A stretch of DNA of 64,000 nt from assembly GCF_008638345.1 (NCBI RefSeq), contig NZ_VTVA01000015.1, positions 25,085 to 89,084 on the forward strand. Direction: 5' to 3'. Below the pieces are notes generated by a model. That model was not told the DNA's origin. It saw only the letters and a program-made list of their open reading frames with translations, and did no database searches. Position 1 is the first letter of the stretch, and each line of letters opens with the position of its first letter. Shown here piece after piece: positions 1 through 8,133 of this stretch. A program made the translations under genes and the position numbers. This DNA is from Pseudomonas saliphila. Its GTDB lineage: Bacteria > Pseudomonadota > Gammaproteobacteria > Pseudomonadales > Pseudomonadaceae.

Positions 1-630
1 ATCCCAGGAACCCAGGGTGCCCGAGAGTGACGCCTGAAACTCCCTGGTGGGCCGCTTGCGAATGAAATTGACGGTTGCCGAGGGGTTGCCCGTACCTGAA
101 AGCAAACCATTGGCCCCTCGCAATACCTCGATGCGATCGTAAATGACCGTGTCGATGTCGCCCTGCAGGTTCTTGTACATCATCGGCGCGCCCAGTCCAT
201 CGAACTGGAAGTTGGTGATATCAAAACCACGCGCGGTGAAATAGGTACGCTCGGTCTCGACCCGCTCCACGCTGATACCGGGCGTGCTATCCAGCGCATC
301 GAGTGCGCTCGTGAGATTGAAATCTTCGAGCTGGGCACGGGTGACGACTGATATGGACTGCGGTGTTTCTCGGGGCGTGAGGCTGAAACGCATCGCCGTG
401 CTGGCGCGCTCCGTCTGATAACTGTCAGCAGTCTTCGAATCACTCGCCGAAGCGTCGCCTTCGACAATAATGTCTCCCAGATCGACCGCAGCGCTCTCAT
501 CGGAGCTCGACTGAGCAAGTGCAGCCGGTGCCAGCAGACACAGGCTGCCCACAGTCGTCAATCGACAGGCGTAGCGGATGGCGGAAGTTAACAGGCTTAA
601 ATCCGGAACAAAACAGGACTGATATTTCAC
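1..630 (-). CDS. TonB-dependent siderophore receptor, N-terminal part (runs off the left edge)
   Basis: This is the first 210 codons of an outer-membrane ferric-siderophore receptor; the beta-barrel lies outside the window. It starts at GTG 630, behind a GGAGAG Shine-Dalgarno sequence. A signal peptide ends at about residue 39 (LAPAALA), and a TonB-box-like DIIVEG lies near residue 55. The plug domain follows, with TPQSISVV, YFTARGFDI and RIEVLRGANGLLSGTGNPS, the hallmark of FhuE/FpvA-type receptors. There is too little sequence between the signal peptide and the plug for a signalling (STN) domain, so it is probably a plain transporter. The adjacent exporter and FhuCDB importer support siderophore uptake. 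The ligand cannot be told from this fragment. Confidence 0.9.
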   Translation of the reverse strand, partial: MKYQSCFVPDLSLLTSAIRYACRLTTVGSLCLLAPAALAQSSSDESAAVDLGDIIVEGDASASDSKTADSYQTERASTAMRFSLTPRETPQSISVVTRAQLEDFNLTSALDALDSTPGISVERVETERTYFTARGFDITNFQFDGLGAPMMYKNLQGDIDTVIYDRIEVLRGANGLLSGTGNPSATVNFIRKRPTREFQASLSGTLGSWD

Positions 631-701
631 GGTCTCTCCAGAATACCGAAGCAACGAATGTCCGGAGCAACCGCGCCCGAACCCTGGATGCGGATGGTAT
701 T

Positions 702-722
702 ACTTCTCGTTTAGATTATCAA
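702..722 (-). promoter_or_regulatory. possible Fur box upstream of the TonB receptor
   Basis: Read on the minus strand, this AT-rich stretch starts with TTGATAAT, a perfect left half of the 7-1-7 Fur consensus (TGATAAT-N-ATTATCA). The right half is degenerate. It lies about 75 bp upstream of the receptor GTG, where a Fur operator would be expected. This is weak on sequence alone. Confidence 0.35.
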
Positions 723-741
723 TTCTGAATTGCGGCTGCGC

Positions 742-2400
742 TCAGCTCACCTGTGCTTTAGCTACCGCATCCCTGCTCGCCAGTGTCCGCTGCTCCCCTG
801 TCAGCTCGGTCAGGCGCCCCTGGCGCATTTCCAACAAGCGATCAGCGTGCGGGAAGTAGGAATCGTCGTGACTGATGGCAAATACGGTCTTGCCCATGTC
901 TCTGAGGTGCGGCAACAACACGCGATAGAACTCCCTTCGAAACTGTGGGTCCTGATCTGCAGCCCATTCGTCCAGCAGCAGAATATCGCGCTGCTCAACC
1001 AGAGCGACCAATAGCGCTAAACGTTTGCGCTGACCTTGAGACAGACGGATGTCACTGATGCGGCCATTTGCAATCTGCAGCTTGTCGTCCAGCCCGAGGC
1101 GCGATGTCCATGTTTCCAGCAGTTGGGAGTCCGCTTCGCTGCCGCCTGCACCGATCAACAGGTCAAACAGGTGGAAATCGGTAAAAACGCTGGAAAACCG
1201 CGCCTGCAGGCCCGGCAAGTCCTGCTCATCAAGTGTCTTGCCATCAACCAGAATCTGCCCACTCATAGGGCGGTAGAGTCCGGATATCAGCCGAGCCAAG
1301 GTGGATTTGCCGCTGCCATTGGCGCCGATGAGAAATACCTGTTCGCCGCGCTGAAGCTTGAGATCGAACGGCCCGACGACGAAGCCCGGTGCATCACCCT
1401 GGGCGGTGTGCTGGTAGCTGACACCTCGCCATTCAATGCACTGCCAGTCGGTCAGCTTATCTACCACCTCGAAGCCTTCCCGATGGGGGGCCAGGGCGAG
1501 CTTGTCCAGTTTGTCGAAAGCAACCTGCGCGCTGACCAGTGTCGGCCAGGCGCCTACTGCCTGAATCAGGGGTGTGCGCAGAAATAACAACGTCAGCGAG
1601 AAGGTCGTGGCAACTGCGGCGGACGCCCAACCCAGAGCGTTCGACAGAAAGAAGGTCACGCCGATGGCCCCGAGCATCATGATGTTGGCCCAGTTATTGG
1701 CACTCAAATGGTAGGTATCAGCTCGGACGATATGGTGTCGGTAGGCCTCGGCGTCGGCCGAATAGGTTTCTTCAAAAAGCCGTTTCGCACGGTCGCGGTT
1801 CAGCCTGAGCTCCTTGCGCCCTTCAAGTATCGATTCGAAATCGCGCTGGAGGCGATCCTCTGCTTCACGCAGCTGGTTGAAGTGAGAATACACCCGGGAA
1901 ACCAACAGCCAGCCTACCCCCATCACCCCGGCCAACCAAATCAGGATTACCCCGAGAAGCGGCAAAGACAGCCACGCAAGATAAGCCAGGGCGGCAAGCG
2001 ACAGAACCACGCCCTGAACCAGTTCCGGCAGGCGCACGAAAGCGATGGTGATATTGCGTACATCGCTGGAGAGGCTGGCTAATAGGTCGGCACTTCCGAG
2101 CTCTTCGATTCGCTCCAGATCAGTATCGAGTATTCGTTTGATCAACTGCCCGCGGAGCGCAAATACGAAGAAGTGCCCCAGGCGAGTCAGGCACAACTGA
2201 GCCGCAAGCGTCAGCGCCAGCAGTGCCGCCAACCACCCGAGGAACGCCGGCAACGCAGACAGCGAGGCGCCTGGAGTCATGAGCCTGGCATTTATGAACG
2301 CGATCACTCCGACGCCCAATAAGGCGCTAGCGATACTCAGAAGAAGCACCCAGATAAAGGGCAGGCGGTAGTGACGAAATACCAGGCGAAGCAATTCCAT
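742..2400 (-). CDS. PvdE/SyrD-type cyclic-peptide/siderophore ABC exporter, fused permease and ATPase
   Basis: A 552-residue half-transporter with about six membrane segments in residues 1-310, followed by an ABC ATPase. The ATPase shows Walker A (GANGSGKST), signature LSQGQRKR, Walker B ([12 protein letters not shown]) and a switch histidine (ISHDD). The DEWAADQDP Walker B extension and the order of parts fit the cyclic-peptide exporter family that includes PvdE of pyoverdine biosynthesis and SyrD. It is divergent from fhuC across the strong Fur box at 2435-2449 and followed by the receptor gene, so it probably moves a siderophore or its precursor across the inner membrane. No peptide-synthetase or siderophore-biosynthesis gene is visible in the window. 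Family call firm, substrate inferred. Confidence 0.85.
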   Translation of the reverse strand: MELLRLVFRHYRLPFIWVLLLSIASALLGVGVIAFINARLMTPGASLSALPAFLGWLAALLALTLAAQLCLTRLGHFFVFALRGQLIKRILDTDLERIEELGSADLLASLSSDVRNITIAFVRLPELVQGVVLSLAALAYLAWLSLPLLGVILIWLAGVMGVGWLLVSRVYSHFNQLREAEDRLQRDFESILEGRKELRLNRDRAKRLFEETYSADAEAYRHHIVRADTYHLSANNWANIMMLGAIGVTFFLSNALGWASAAVATTFSLTLLFLRTPLIQAVGAWPTLVSAQVAFDKLDKLALAPHREGFEVVDKLTDWQCIEWRGVSYQHTAQGDAPGFVVGPFDLKLQRGEQVFLIGANGSGKSTLARLISGLYRPMSGQILVDGKTLDEQDLPGLQARFSSVFTDFHLFDLLIGAGGSEADSQLLETWTSRLGLDDKLQIANGRISDIRLSQGQRKRLALLVALVEQRDILLLDEWAADQDPQFRREFYRVLLPHLRDMGKTVFAISHDDSYFPHADRLLEMRQGRLTELTGEQRTLASRDAVAKAQVS

Positions 2401-2434
2401 TCAATTTCCGAAGTCAGAGGCCGATAAAACTTAT

Positions 2435-2449
2435 TGATAAAGCTTATCA
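2435..2449. promoter_or_regulatory. Fur box between the divergent exporter and fhuCDB
   Basis: TGATAA-AGC-TTATCA is an inverted repeat with two perfect 6-bp arms, close to the 7-1-7 Fur consensus. A further GATAAA hexamer just to its left extends the array. It lies 50 bp upstream of the fhuC ATG and 35 bp from the ATG of the divergent exporter, so one operator could repress both. The site makes iron repression of this locus very likely. Confidence 0.75.
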
Positions 2450-2499
2450 TTGCGTTTACCTTTATGCACCTTCGCAGCCGCCAGAAAAGGGGTGTTTAC

Positions 2500-3267
2500 A
2501 TGTTTGAGCTCAAGGGCGCGACCTTCGCGGTCAACGGCAAAACATTGTTGCAGCCCACCCATTTACACTTCGAAGAAGGCAAGGTCCACGGACTCATTGG
2601 TCACAACGGCTCCGGCAAATCGACCCTGCTCAAGCTGCTTGCAAGACAACAGCACGCCAGCGGCGGCGACGTATTATTCGATGGCAGACCCGTTACGCGC
2701 TGGGGCGACCGTGAATACGCACGCCAGGTGGCGTATCTGCCCCAGCATCTGCCGATCACGGACAATCTCACCGGCGCCGAACTCGTGGGTTTTGGACGCT
2801 ATCCCTGGCATGGGCTGCTGGGTCGGCAGACCGCCGAGGACCGTAGCGAGATCGAACGGGCCATAGCGCTCACCGACACCCAGACACTGGCCGCCAGGCT
2901 GGTGGATTCGCTGTCCGGCGGTGAGCGCCAGCGTGTGTGGCTGGCCATGCTGCTGGCACAAAAAAGCCGATTCCTATTGCTCGACGAGCCACTGGCGGCA
3001 TTGGATATTGCGCATCAAGTCGAGGTATTGAAGCTGATTCGCCGTCTGTGCCACGACCTTGGGCTGGGCGTAATCATCGTACTGCACGATATCAATATGG
3101 CCGCGCGATATTGCGACCGGCTGATTGCACTGCACGGCGGGCGCGTGCTGGAACAGGGATCACCCATCGACATGATGGACAGCGACACGCTTGAGGCGAT
3201 CTACGGTTTGCCGATGCAGGTCATGCGACCAAACGGCAGTCCGCACCCGATCGCGGTGGTTCAGTGA
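2500..3267 (+). CDS. fhuC: FhuC-like iron-siderophore ABC transporter ATPase
   Basis: A 255-residue ATPase that powers ferric-hydroxamate import at the inner membrane. Visible motifs are Walker A (GHNGSGKST), signature LSGGERQRV, Walker B (LLLDEPLAALD) and H-loop IIVLHDINMA, with FhuC/FecE-like spacing (QVAYLPQHLP, GRYPWHG). The reading frame is open to a TTG at 2434, but that codon lies in the Fur box. ATG 2500 has an AAGGGG Shine-Dalgarno sequence and the normal family N-terminus MFELKGA. It heads a tight fhuC-fhuD-fhuB operon. Confidence 0.93.
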   Translation: MFELKGATFAVNGKTLLQPTHLHFEEGKVHGLIGHNGSGKSTLLKLLARQQHASGGDVLFDGRPVTRWGDREYARQVAYLPQHLPITDNLTGAELVGFGRYPWHGLLGRQTAEDRSEIERAIALTDTQTLAARLVDSLSGGERQRVWLAMLLAQKSRFLLLDEPLAALDIAHQVEVLKLIRRLCHDLGLGVIIVLHDINMAARYCDRLIALHGGRVLEQGSPIDMMDSDTLEAIYGLPMQVMRPNGSPHPIAVVQ

Positions 3268-3310
3268 CGCTGCCGCAATCCGCAGCCTGACCGCCCGATT
3301 GCCCCCTGTA

Positions 3311-4219
3311 ATGACGGAGCCCTCTTTGTTATTCAAGTACCTGTCAGCGCCCCTGACGACCGCTGTTCTTGGTCTGTCACTTATCCTGGTGGCAGTTCCG
3401 GTCCGAGCAGAGCCCTCATCCGCCCCCGCGCCGCGCATAGCTACCCTGGACTGGACCATTGCCGAGACGCTGATGGGTCTGGGGATCGCGCCACAAGCGG
3501 TCGCCCAGATCGCCGCGTATCATGAATGGGTAGGCCAGCCCGAACTGCCAGTCAAAGTCATTGATCTGGGATTGCGCACCCAACCCAACCTCGAACTGCT
3601 GGCGGAGCTGCAGCCCGACGTCATCCTGATTTCGCCCATGTTCAGCAATATCGCGCCGCGGCTGTCCCGGATCGCTGAGGTAGAAACGCTGGAGTTGTAT
3701 ACCCCCGGCAGCAACACCTGGCAGCAGATGATCCAGCTCACGCTGGATACCGCAACGCTGGCAGGCAACCCGCAGGCCGGGCAGCACCTGGTTGAAAGGA
3801 CTGAAGCGGCCATGGTCGGCTGTCGCGAGCAATTACCGTCAGAAACAGAGCCACTGCTGATCATCCAGTTCATGGACGCACGGCATGTGCGTGTGTTCGG
3901 CGAAAACGGGCTTTATCACGCGGTGCTCGATCAACTTGGGCTGGACAATGCCTGGACCGGCGAGACCAACAGCTGGGGCTTCTCGCTGGTGGGCCTGGAA
4001 GACTTATTGGGTATCGATGGGCAACTGGTGGTGGTGGAGCCCTCGCCGCTCGGCGTGGAGAAAACGCTTGCCGATAACGGGTTATGGCAGGCGCTGCCTG
4101 ACGTGCGCGATGACAGCGTGCTCAGCCTGCCGCCGGTCTGGAGCTTTGGCGCCCTCCCCTCGGCCCTGCGTTTCGCTGACGCGCTGACATCCGCCCTGGC
4201 CGCCAAGCATGACCGCTAG
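3311..4219 (+). CDS. fhuD: FhuD-like periplasmic iron-siderophore-binding protein
   Basis: A 302-residue class III binding protein that delivers ferric siderophore to FhuB. ATG 3311 is chosen because it gives a clean signal peptide ending VPVRA (residues 1-33); the frame is open further upstream but lacks one. It is a soluble periplasmic type, since no lipobox cysteine is present. The mature N-terminus ([17 protein letters not shown]) and the [22 protein letters not shown] segment are typical of FhuD. The 3' end overlaps fhuB by 11 bp, indicating coupled expression. Confidence 0.9.
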   Translation: MTEPSLLFKYLSAPLTTAVLGLSLILVAVPVRAEPSSAPAPRIATLDWTIAETLMGLGIAPQAVAQIAAYHEWVGQPELPVKVIDLGLRTQPNLELLAELQPDVILISPMFSNIAPRLSRIAEVETLELYTPGSNTWQQMIQLTLDTATLAGNPQAGQHLVERTEAAMVGCREQLPSETEPLLIIQFMDARHVRVFGENGLYHAVLDQLGLDNAWTGETNSWGFSLVGLEDLLGIDGQLVVVEPSPLGVEKTLADNGLWQALPDVRDDSVLSLPPVWSFGALPSALRFADALTSALAAKHDR

Positions 4220-6188
4220 GACGCTACCCTCCCCATTTCCCTTGGCCTTGTGTCTGCTGTTGGGCGCGGTAGTAGTCAGCCTGGCCTGGACTGCGTTGCC
4301 CGTGGAACGCGGCCTGCTGTTCAACCTCCAAACGCTTTTTAGTCCTGTTATCTCCAGTCCGGATGTCGCGGTGCTGTATTACAGCTGGTGGCCACGCTTG
4401 AGCATTTCCCTGCTCGCTGGCGCCGGTCTCGGGCTTGCGGGCGTGTTGATGCAACAAGTATTACGCAACCCGCTGGCCGCCCCCACCACGCTGGGCGTTG
4501 CCAGCGGAGCCAACCTGGCGCTCATTGCCGCGACGCTATTCGCGCCTGCGCTGCTGGTTTCCGGCCGCGAATGGGTAGCACTTGCCGGTGGTGCATTAAC
4601 GATGGGCCTGGTGTTTATGCTGGCCTGGAGCCGGGGCCTGGCACCCATGGTGGTGGTGCTTGCCGGTCTGGTGGTCAACCTGTTCGCCGGTGCGCTGGCG
4701 ATGACGCTGCTGCTGTTCAATCAGGAAACGCTCAAGGGCGTACTGATCTGGGGAGCAGGCTCACTGACCCAGAGCGGCTGGAGCGATGTTGCCTATCTCT
4801 GGCCCCGGCTGGCCATCAGTGCGGCACTGGCCTGGTTGCTGCTCCGGCCGCTGGCGGTGATGGATCTGGACGAAAGCAACGCCCGCAGCCTCGGCGTATC
4901 AGTCAGACAGCTGCGCCTGGCGGGCTTGGGCCTCGCCGTGTTTCTCACAGGATGCGTCGTCAGCGTAGTCGGCATCATTGGCTTTATCGGCCTGGCCGCA
5001 CCCAATATTGCGCGCATGGCTGGAGCTCGGCGACTGGGACCGCGCATGTTCTGGTCCGTCATACTGGGGGCGTTGCTCCTGACGACCACAGATCTGATGC
5101 TGCAGCAATTTGCCAGCAGCCCTTCTACCCTGCTGCCAACTGGCGCCATGACGGCAGCATTGGGCGCACCGCTGCTGCTCTGGCTGATTCCACGGCTCAA
5201 GCTGAGCGGCAATTCACCTGGCGTACCGGCACAAGGGCTCGTGCATCGACACGCCAGACCCGGCCGCCTGGCGAGAACGCTTTCTATAATGTTGCTTGCG
5301 GCAGCGGTGCTCGCCATCTTCATCGGTCAGACCTCACAGGGTTGGCACTGGACGGCGCAATGGAGCGTTCTGGAGTGGCGTCTGCCTCGGCTTCTGGCCG
5401 CTGCGGGAAGCGGAATATTGCTTGCCATAGCAGGCACCATTATCCAGCGGATTTCGGGCAACCCGATGGCCAGCCCCGAGCTGCTTGGTATTAGTGGAGG
5501 CAGCGCGATCGCACTTATGGCGGTGATCTTCCTGCTACCTGCGCCCGGCAACCTGGCACTGGTTTCCGCCGGAACACTTGGTGCTCTGGGCGCGCTGGGT
5601 GTATTGGTTCTGCTCAACCGACGCAGCGGATATGTGCCTGAACGTTTGTTGCTGACTGGCGTGGCAATCACTGCCCTGTTCGATGCCGTCCGCAGCGTTG
5701 TGCTCAGTGGCGGTGACCCCAGGGGACAGCAGGTGATCGCCTGGCTTTCTGGCTCCACCTACTACGTCGACTTGCAAGGCGGGCTGCTGATCGCGGTCCT
5801 GGCGGTGGTCATGGCAGTCGCTACCCGTCCTTTGGCCCGTTGGCTGGACATTCTTCCATTGGGACCGGCGACAGCAAGTTCGCTGGGCATCGGCCTCAAC
5901 CGGTCTCGCCTGTTTCTCCTCATGCTGATCGCTGTGCTGACCGCGTGCGCGACATTGGTGATAGGCCCCCTCTCCTTCGTCGGCCTGCTGGCACCGCATC
6001 TGGCGCGCCTCCTCGGATTCGGCAGAGCCCGTGAGCACCTGTTCGGCGCTGCATTGATAGGTGCGCTTTTGATGATTCTCGCCGACTGGGTGGGACGGCA
6101 GGCACTCTTCCCTCAGGAAATTCCAGCAGGGCTGGTCGCTTCGCTGATCGGCGGAAGCTATTTCATGTGGAGCATGAGGAGGCGCTAG
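4209..6188 (+). CDS. fhuB: FhuB-like fused iron-siderophore permease
   Basis: A 659-residue inner-membrane permease made of two tandem FecCD-type halves (about 1-330 and 345-659). The duplication shows in paired motifs: [16 protein letters not shown] / [32 protein letters not shown] / [16 protein letters not shown], and [13 protein letters not shown] / [13 protein letters not shown]. The fused form is diagnostic of FhuB rather than the two-protein FecCD, BtuC or Pvu systems. It completes the fhuCDB operon and would pair with a receptor such as the one at 1-630. Confidence 0.95.
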   Translation: MTARTLPSPFPLALCLLLGAVVVSLAWTALPVERGLLFNLQTLFSPVISSPDVAVLYYSWWPRLSISLLAGAGLGLAGVLMQQVLRNPLAAPTTLGVASGANLALIAATLFAPALLVSGREWVALAGGALTMGLVFMLAWSRGLAPMVVVLAGLVVNLFAGALAMTLLLFNQETLKGVLIWGAGSLTQSGWSDVAYLWPRLAISAALAWLLLRPLAVMDLDESNARSLGVSVRQLRLAGLGLAVFLTGCVVSVVGIIGFIGLAAPNIARMAGARRLGPRMFWSVILGALLLTTTDLMLQQFASSPSTLLPTGAMTAALGAPLLLWLIPRLKLSGNSPGVPAQGLVHRHARPGRLARTLSIMLLAAAVLAIFIGQTSQGWHWTAQWSVLEWRLPRLLAAAGSGILLAIAGTIIQRISGNPMASPELLGISGGSAIALMAVIFLLPAPGNLALVSAGTLGALGALGVLVLLNRRSGYVPERLLLTGVAITALFDAVRSVVLSGGDPRGQQVIAWLSGSTYYVDLQGGLLIAVLAVVMAVATRPLARWLDILPLGPATASSLGIGLNRSRLFLLMLIAVLTACATLVIGPLSFVGLLAPHLARLLGFGRAREHLFGAALIGALLMILADWVGRQALFPQEIPAGLVASLIGGSYFMWSMRRR

Positions 6189-6241
6189 GCGGGTCCCAAA
6201 AGGTATATGGCGACCGGCGTTTCGATGGTACAGATTCAAAT

Positions 6242-6272
6242 TTGACCTTGTAGTAGCTATAACCCTTAAGGT
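6242..6272 (+). promoter_or_regulatory. MerR-type metal-responsive promoter (19-bp spacer)
   Basis: TTGACC at 6242-6247 and TAAGGT at 6267-6272 are separated by 19 bp, the over-long spacer typical of promoters activated by MerR-family regulators. The spacer contains TAGTAGCTA, matching the TAGTnnCTA core of CadR/PbrR-type operators. It lies 33 bp upstream of the CDF exporter ATG. No merR-like regulator gene is adjacent. Confidence 0.65.
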
Positions 6273-6305
6273 ATTGCCATATCGCGGGTTTTGCGAGGAT
6301 CGACC

Positions 6306-7034
6306 ATGGACAGCTGCTGTGAAAACAAGTCCGGCGAACTGGCACAGCTAAGGGCCAGCCAGAGCCGGGTTCTTTATGTTGTACTTGCCATCAATGCGGT
6401 GATGTTTTTTGTGGAATTCACCGCAGGCTGGATCGCCAGCTCAACCGCGTTGCTGGCTGATTCACTTGATATGTTTGGCGATGCGTCCGTGTATGCCTTG
6501 ACACTCTTTGTTCTGGACAGAAGCCGCCGAGCCCGTGCCGGCGCTCCACTGTTCAAGGGCGGATTCATGCTTTTGTTCGGTGTCGTTGTCATTGCCGATG
6601 CAGTTCGCAAGCTAGTGATTCAGGAGGTGCCAGCTGCGGACTGGATGGGCATTGTTGGCAGCATCGCCCTGCTGGCAAACGGGATCTGTTTCGCGATGCT
6701 CTATCGCCACCGGGCCGACGATCTCAACATGCGTTCGACCTGGTTGTGTTCCAGAAACGATCTTGTCGCCAATAGCAGCGTCATCCTTGCCGCCGGGCTG
6801 GTTGCCGTCACCGACACCCTGTGGCCCGATATCCTTGTGGGCCTTGCCATTGCTGCCCTTTTCCTGCACTCCGCCTGGCAAGTCATCCGTGAGGGCATTG
6901 TGGAATGGCATGCCGGTGATTCCGAACCTGCTGTGGCCACGGCCAGCGATGATGGCGCGACCGGTGAAGATAGTTGCTGCTCATCATCGCAGAGCACATG
7001 TGCCAGTGAACGGGGAGTACCTCCCCGACGATGA
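6306..7034 (+). CDS. CDF-family heavy-metal cation exporter with cysteine-rich ends
   Basis: A 242-residue cation diffusion facilitator with about six membrane segments in residues 20-195. ATG 6306 is chosen over the in-frame TTG 6291 because MDSCCENKSG is a plausible metal-site N-terminus. The TM2 site reads DMFGD (DxxxD, as in the FieF/YiiP type). The second metal site reads CSRND, so the usual HxxxD histidine is a cysteine. Both ends are cysteine-rich (residues 4-5; C-terminal SCCSSSQSTC), and the usual cytoplasmic CDF C-terminal domain is absent. With the MerR-type promoter this points to efflux of a soft metal (Cd, Pb, Zn or Hg), which is inference. Confidence 0.75.
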   Translation: MDSCCENKSGELAQLRASQSRVLYVVLAINAVMFFVEFTAGWIASSTALLADSLDMFGDASVYALTLFVLDRSRRARAGAPLFKGGFMLLFGVVVIADAVRKLVIQEVPAADWMGIVGSIALLANGICFAMLYRHRADDLNMRSTWLCSRNDLVANSSVILAAGLVAVTDTLWPDILVGLAIAALFLHSAWQVIREGIVEWHAGDSEPAVATASDDGATGEDSCCSSSQSTCASERGVPPRR

Positions 7035-7083
7035 CTTGTAACAATGTGGCTCGCCGGTTAACCATCCTGCACCCACGACTACC

Positions 7084-7108
7084 ACGAAAGATTTCAATCG
7101 GCTTTCGT
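7084..7108. terminator. weak hairpin downstream of the CDF exporter
   Basis: ACGAAAG and CTTTCGT form a perfect 7-bp stem with an 11-nt loop, 50 bp past the exporter stop codon. There is no clear T-run, so termination is uncertain. Confidence 0.25.
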
Positions 7109-7145
7109 TAGATTGCCCAGCTTACAAAGCACCGAAGGGAATCTC

Positions 7146-7351
7146 ATGTCCAACGAGTTTTTCGTTCAAAGCTATCGGGGCTCTCTGTGGCATCGCTGGG
7201 ATCCGCATATATACCCCATGCACGCACTGTACGACCAATACACAGGGCTAGATACCAGGCATGCGTTTCTAAGCGCCATCGAAACTTCAAGCTAAATGCT
7301 ACGGGGCCATTCGCAATTGACACCCTGGAGATCGTTTTCCGTCCGCGCTGA
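7146..7351 (+). pseudogene. remnant of a TrlF-like PHP/AAA ATPase gene (N-terminus joined to a tail in another frame)
   Basis: ATG 7146 with an AAGGGA Shine-Dalgarno sequence opens a 49-codon frame containing SLWHRWDPHIYPMHA and DQYTG. This resembles the start of TrlF-family PHP-domain AAA-like ATPases, whose N-termini carry a WDPHIH-type motif (recalled, not searched). The frame stops at 7295. In the +1 frame the text continues as NFKLNATGPFAIDTLEIVF and stops at 7349-7351, which looks like a protein C-terminus. The likely reading is a large internal deletion plus frameshift of a gene normally well over 2 kb. It converges with the restriction-modification operon. The tail's identity is unknown. 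Confidence 0.5.
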
Positions 7352-7416
7352 CAGTTTGGCCACTATTACGCCAGAAAGCTCAGTGAATACAGGGGTCGTC
7401 TCTTCTATCCAAAATA

Positions 7417-8133
7417 TCACTCTCTCCAAACCTCAGCCGAAAGCGGCAGTTCATTCAACTCAGCACGTGCCTCACGCCATGTTGGGAAATGCTCCGTGAG
7501 GATAGAGACGAAGCGCTCGTTATGAGTTGGCTCAAGCAGGTGAACCATCTCGTGAACGATTACGTACTCTAGGAGGTCTTTGGGCTTCTTAACCAACTCA
7601 GTGTTCAGGCGAATGTTTCCGGCTTTGTGGTTACAGCTACCCCACCTGGTCTTCATCCGCTGCAGGTAATAGCCAGCCACCTCGACCTTAAGTTTGCGTT
7701 CCCACTTCTTGATCAGCGCAGGCACCACGGCATGCAGCTGCTGCTTGTGCCATTCATGCAATACCTCTGCGCGCTTTAGTGCATCACTACCGGGGCGCAC
7801 CGTTAAGGTGATGCGTTTGTGATCGAGCATTACCGTAGGCTTAACATCTTGGTAATTCACCACCATCAGGTAGCGTCGCCCCCAGATGTAGTGGCTTTCT
7901 CTTTCCACAAACTGGCGCGGTGCCTCCCGGGCCTGCGCGTCCAATTTACTCTGCTGATCACGAATCCAGCCCAGTTTTGAAATCGCGTAAGCCCGTGCAA
8001 CCTCAAGCCGTGTGCCTGTTGGAGCAACTAGCGTCACTCGACCCTCAGGCGGATGCACACTCAGGTGGACATTCTTGATGTCCTTGCGGGTCACCAAGAT
8101 AGAAATTTCGCCCAGCTCAATAATCTCGTTCAT
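7417..8133 (-). CDS. YgjP/DUF45-family zinc metallopeptidase-like protein, last gene of the RM operon
   Basis: A 238-residue protein of the YgjP-like metallohydrolase family. The zinc site HEMVHLLEPTHNERF (HExxH at 194-198 with a following histidine at 204) and the upstream family signature RWGSCNHKAGNIRLN (about 163-177) are intact. Its ATG shares one base with the hsdR stop codon (TGATG), so it is translationally coupled to hsdR. Genes of this family are often found beside type I restriction-modification systems, but their role there is not established. It could be an accessory hydrolase or a passenger. Confidence 0.85.
   Translation of the reverse strand: MNEIIELGEISILVTRKDIKNVHLSVHPPEGRVTLVAPTGTRLEVARAYAISKLGWIRDQQSKLDAQAREAPRQFVERESHYIWGRRYLMVVNYQDVKPTVMLDHKRITLTVRPGSDALKRAEVLHEWHKQQLHAVVPALIKKWERKLKVEVAGYYLQRMKTRWGSCNHKAGNIRLNTELVKKPKDLLEYVIVHEMVHLLEPTHNERFVSILTEHFPTWREARAELNELPLSAEVWRE

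Noticed and set aside
4388..5494. 368-codon frame inside fhuB on the same strand
   Set aside because: Arg/Gly-rich out-of-frame reading of FhuB, whose duplicated permease motifs fix the true frame.
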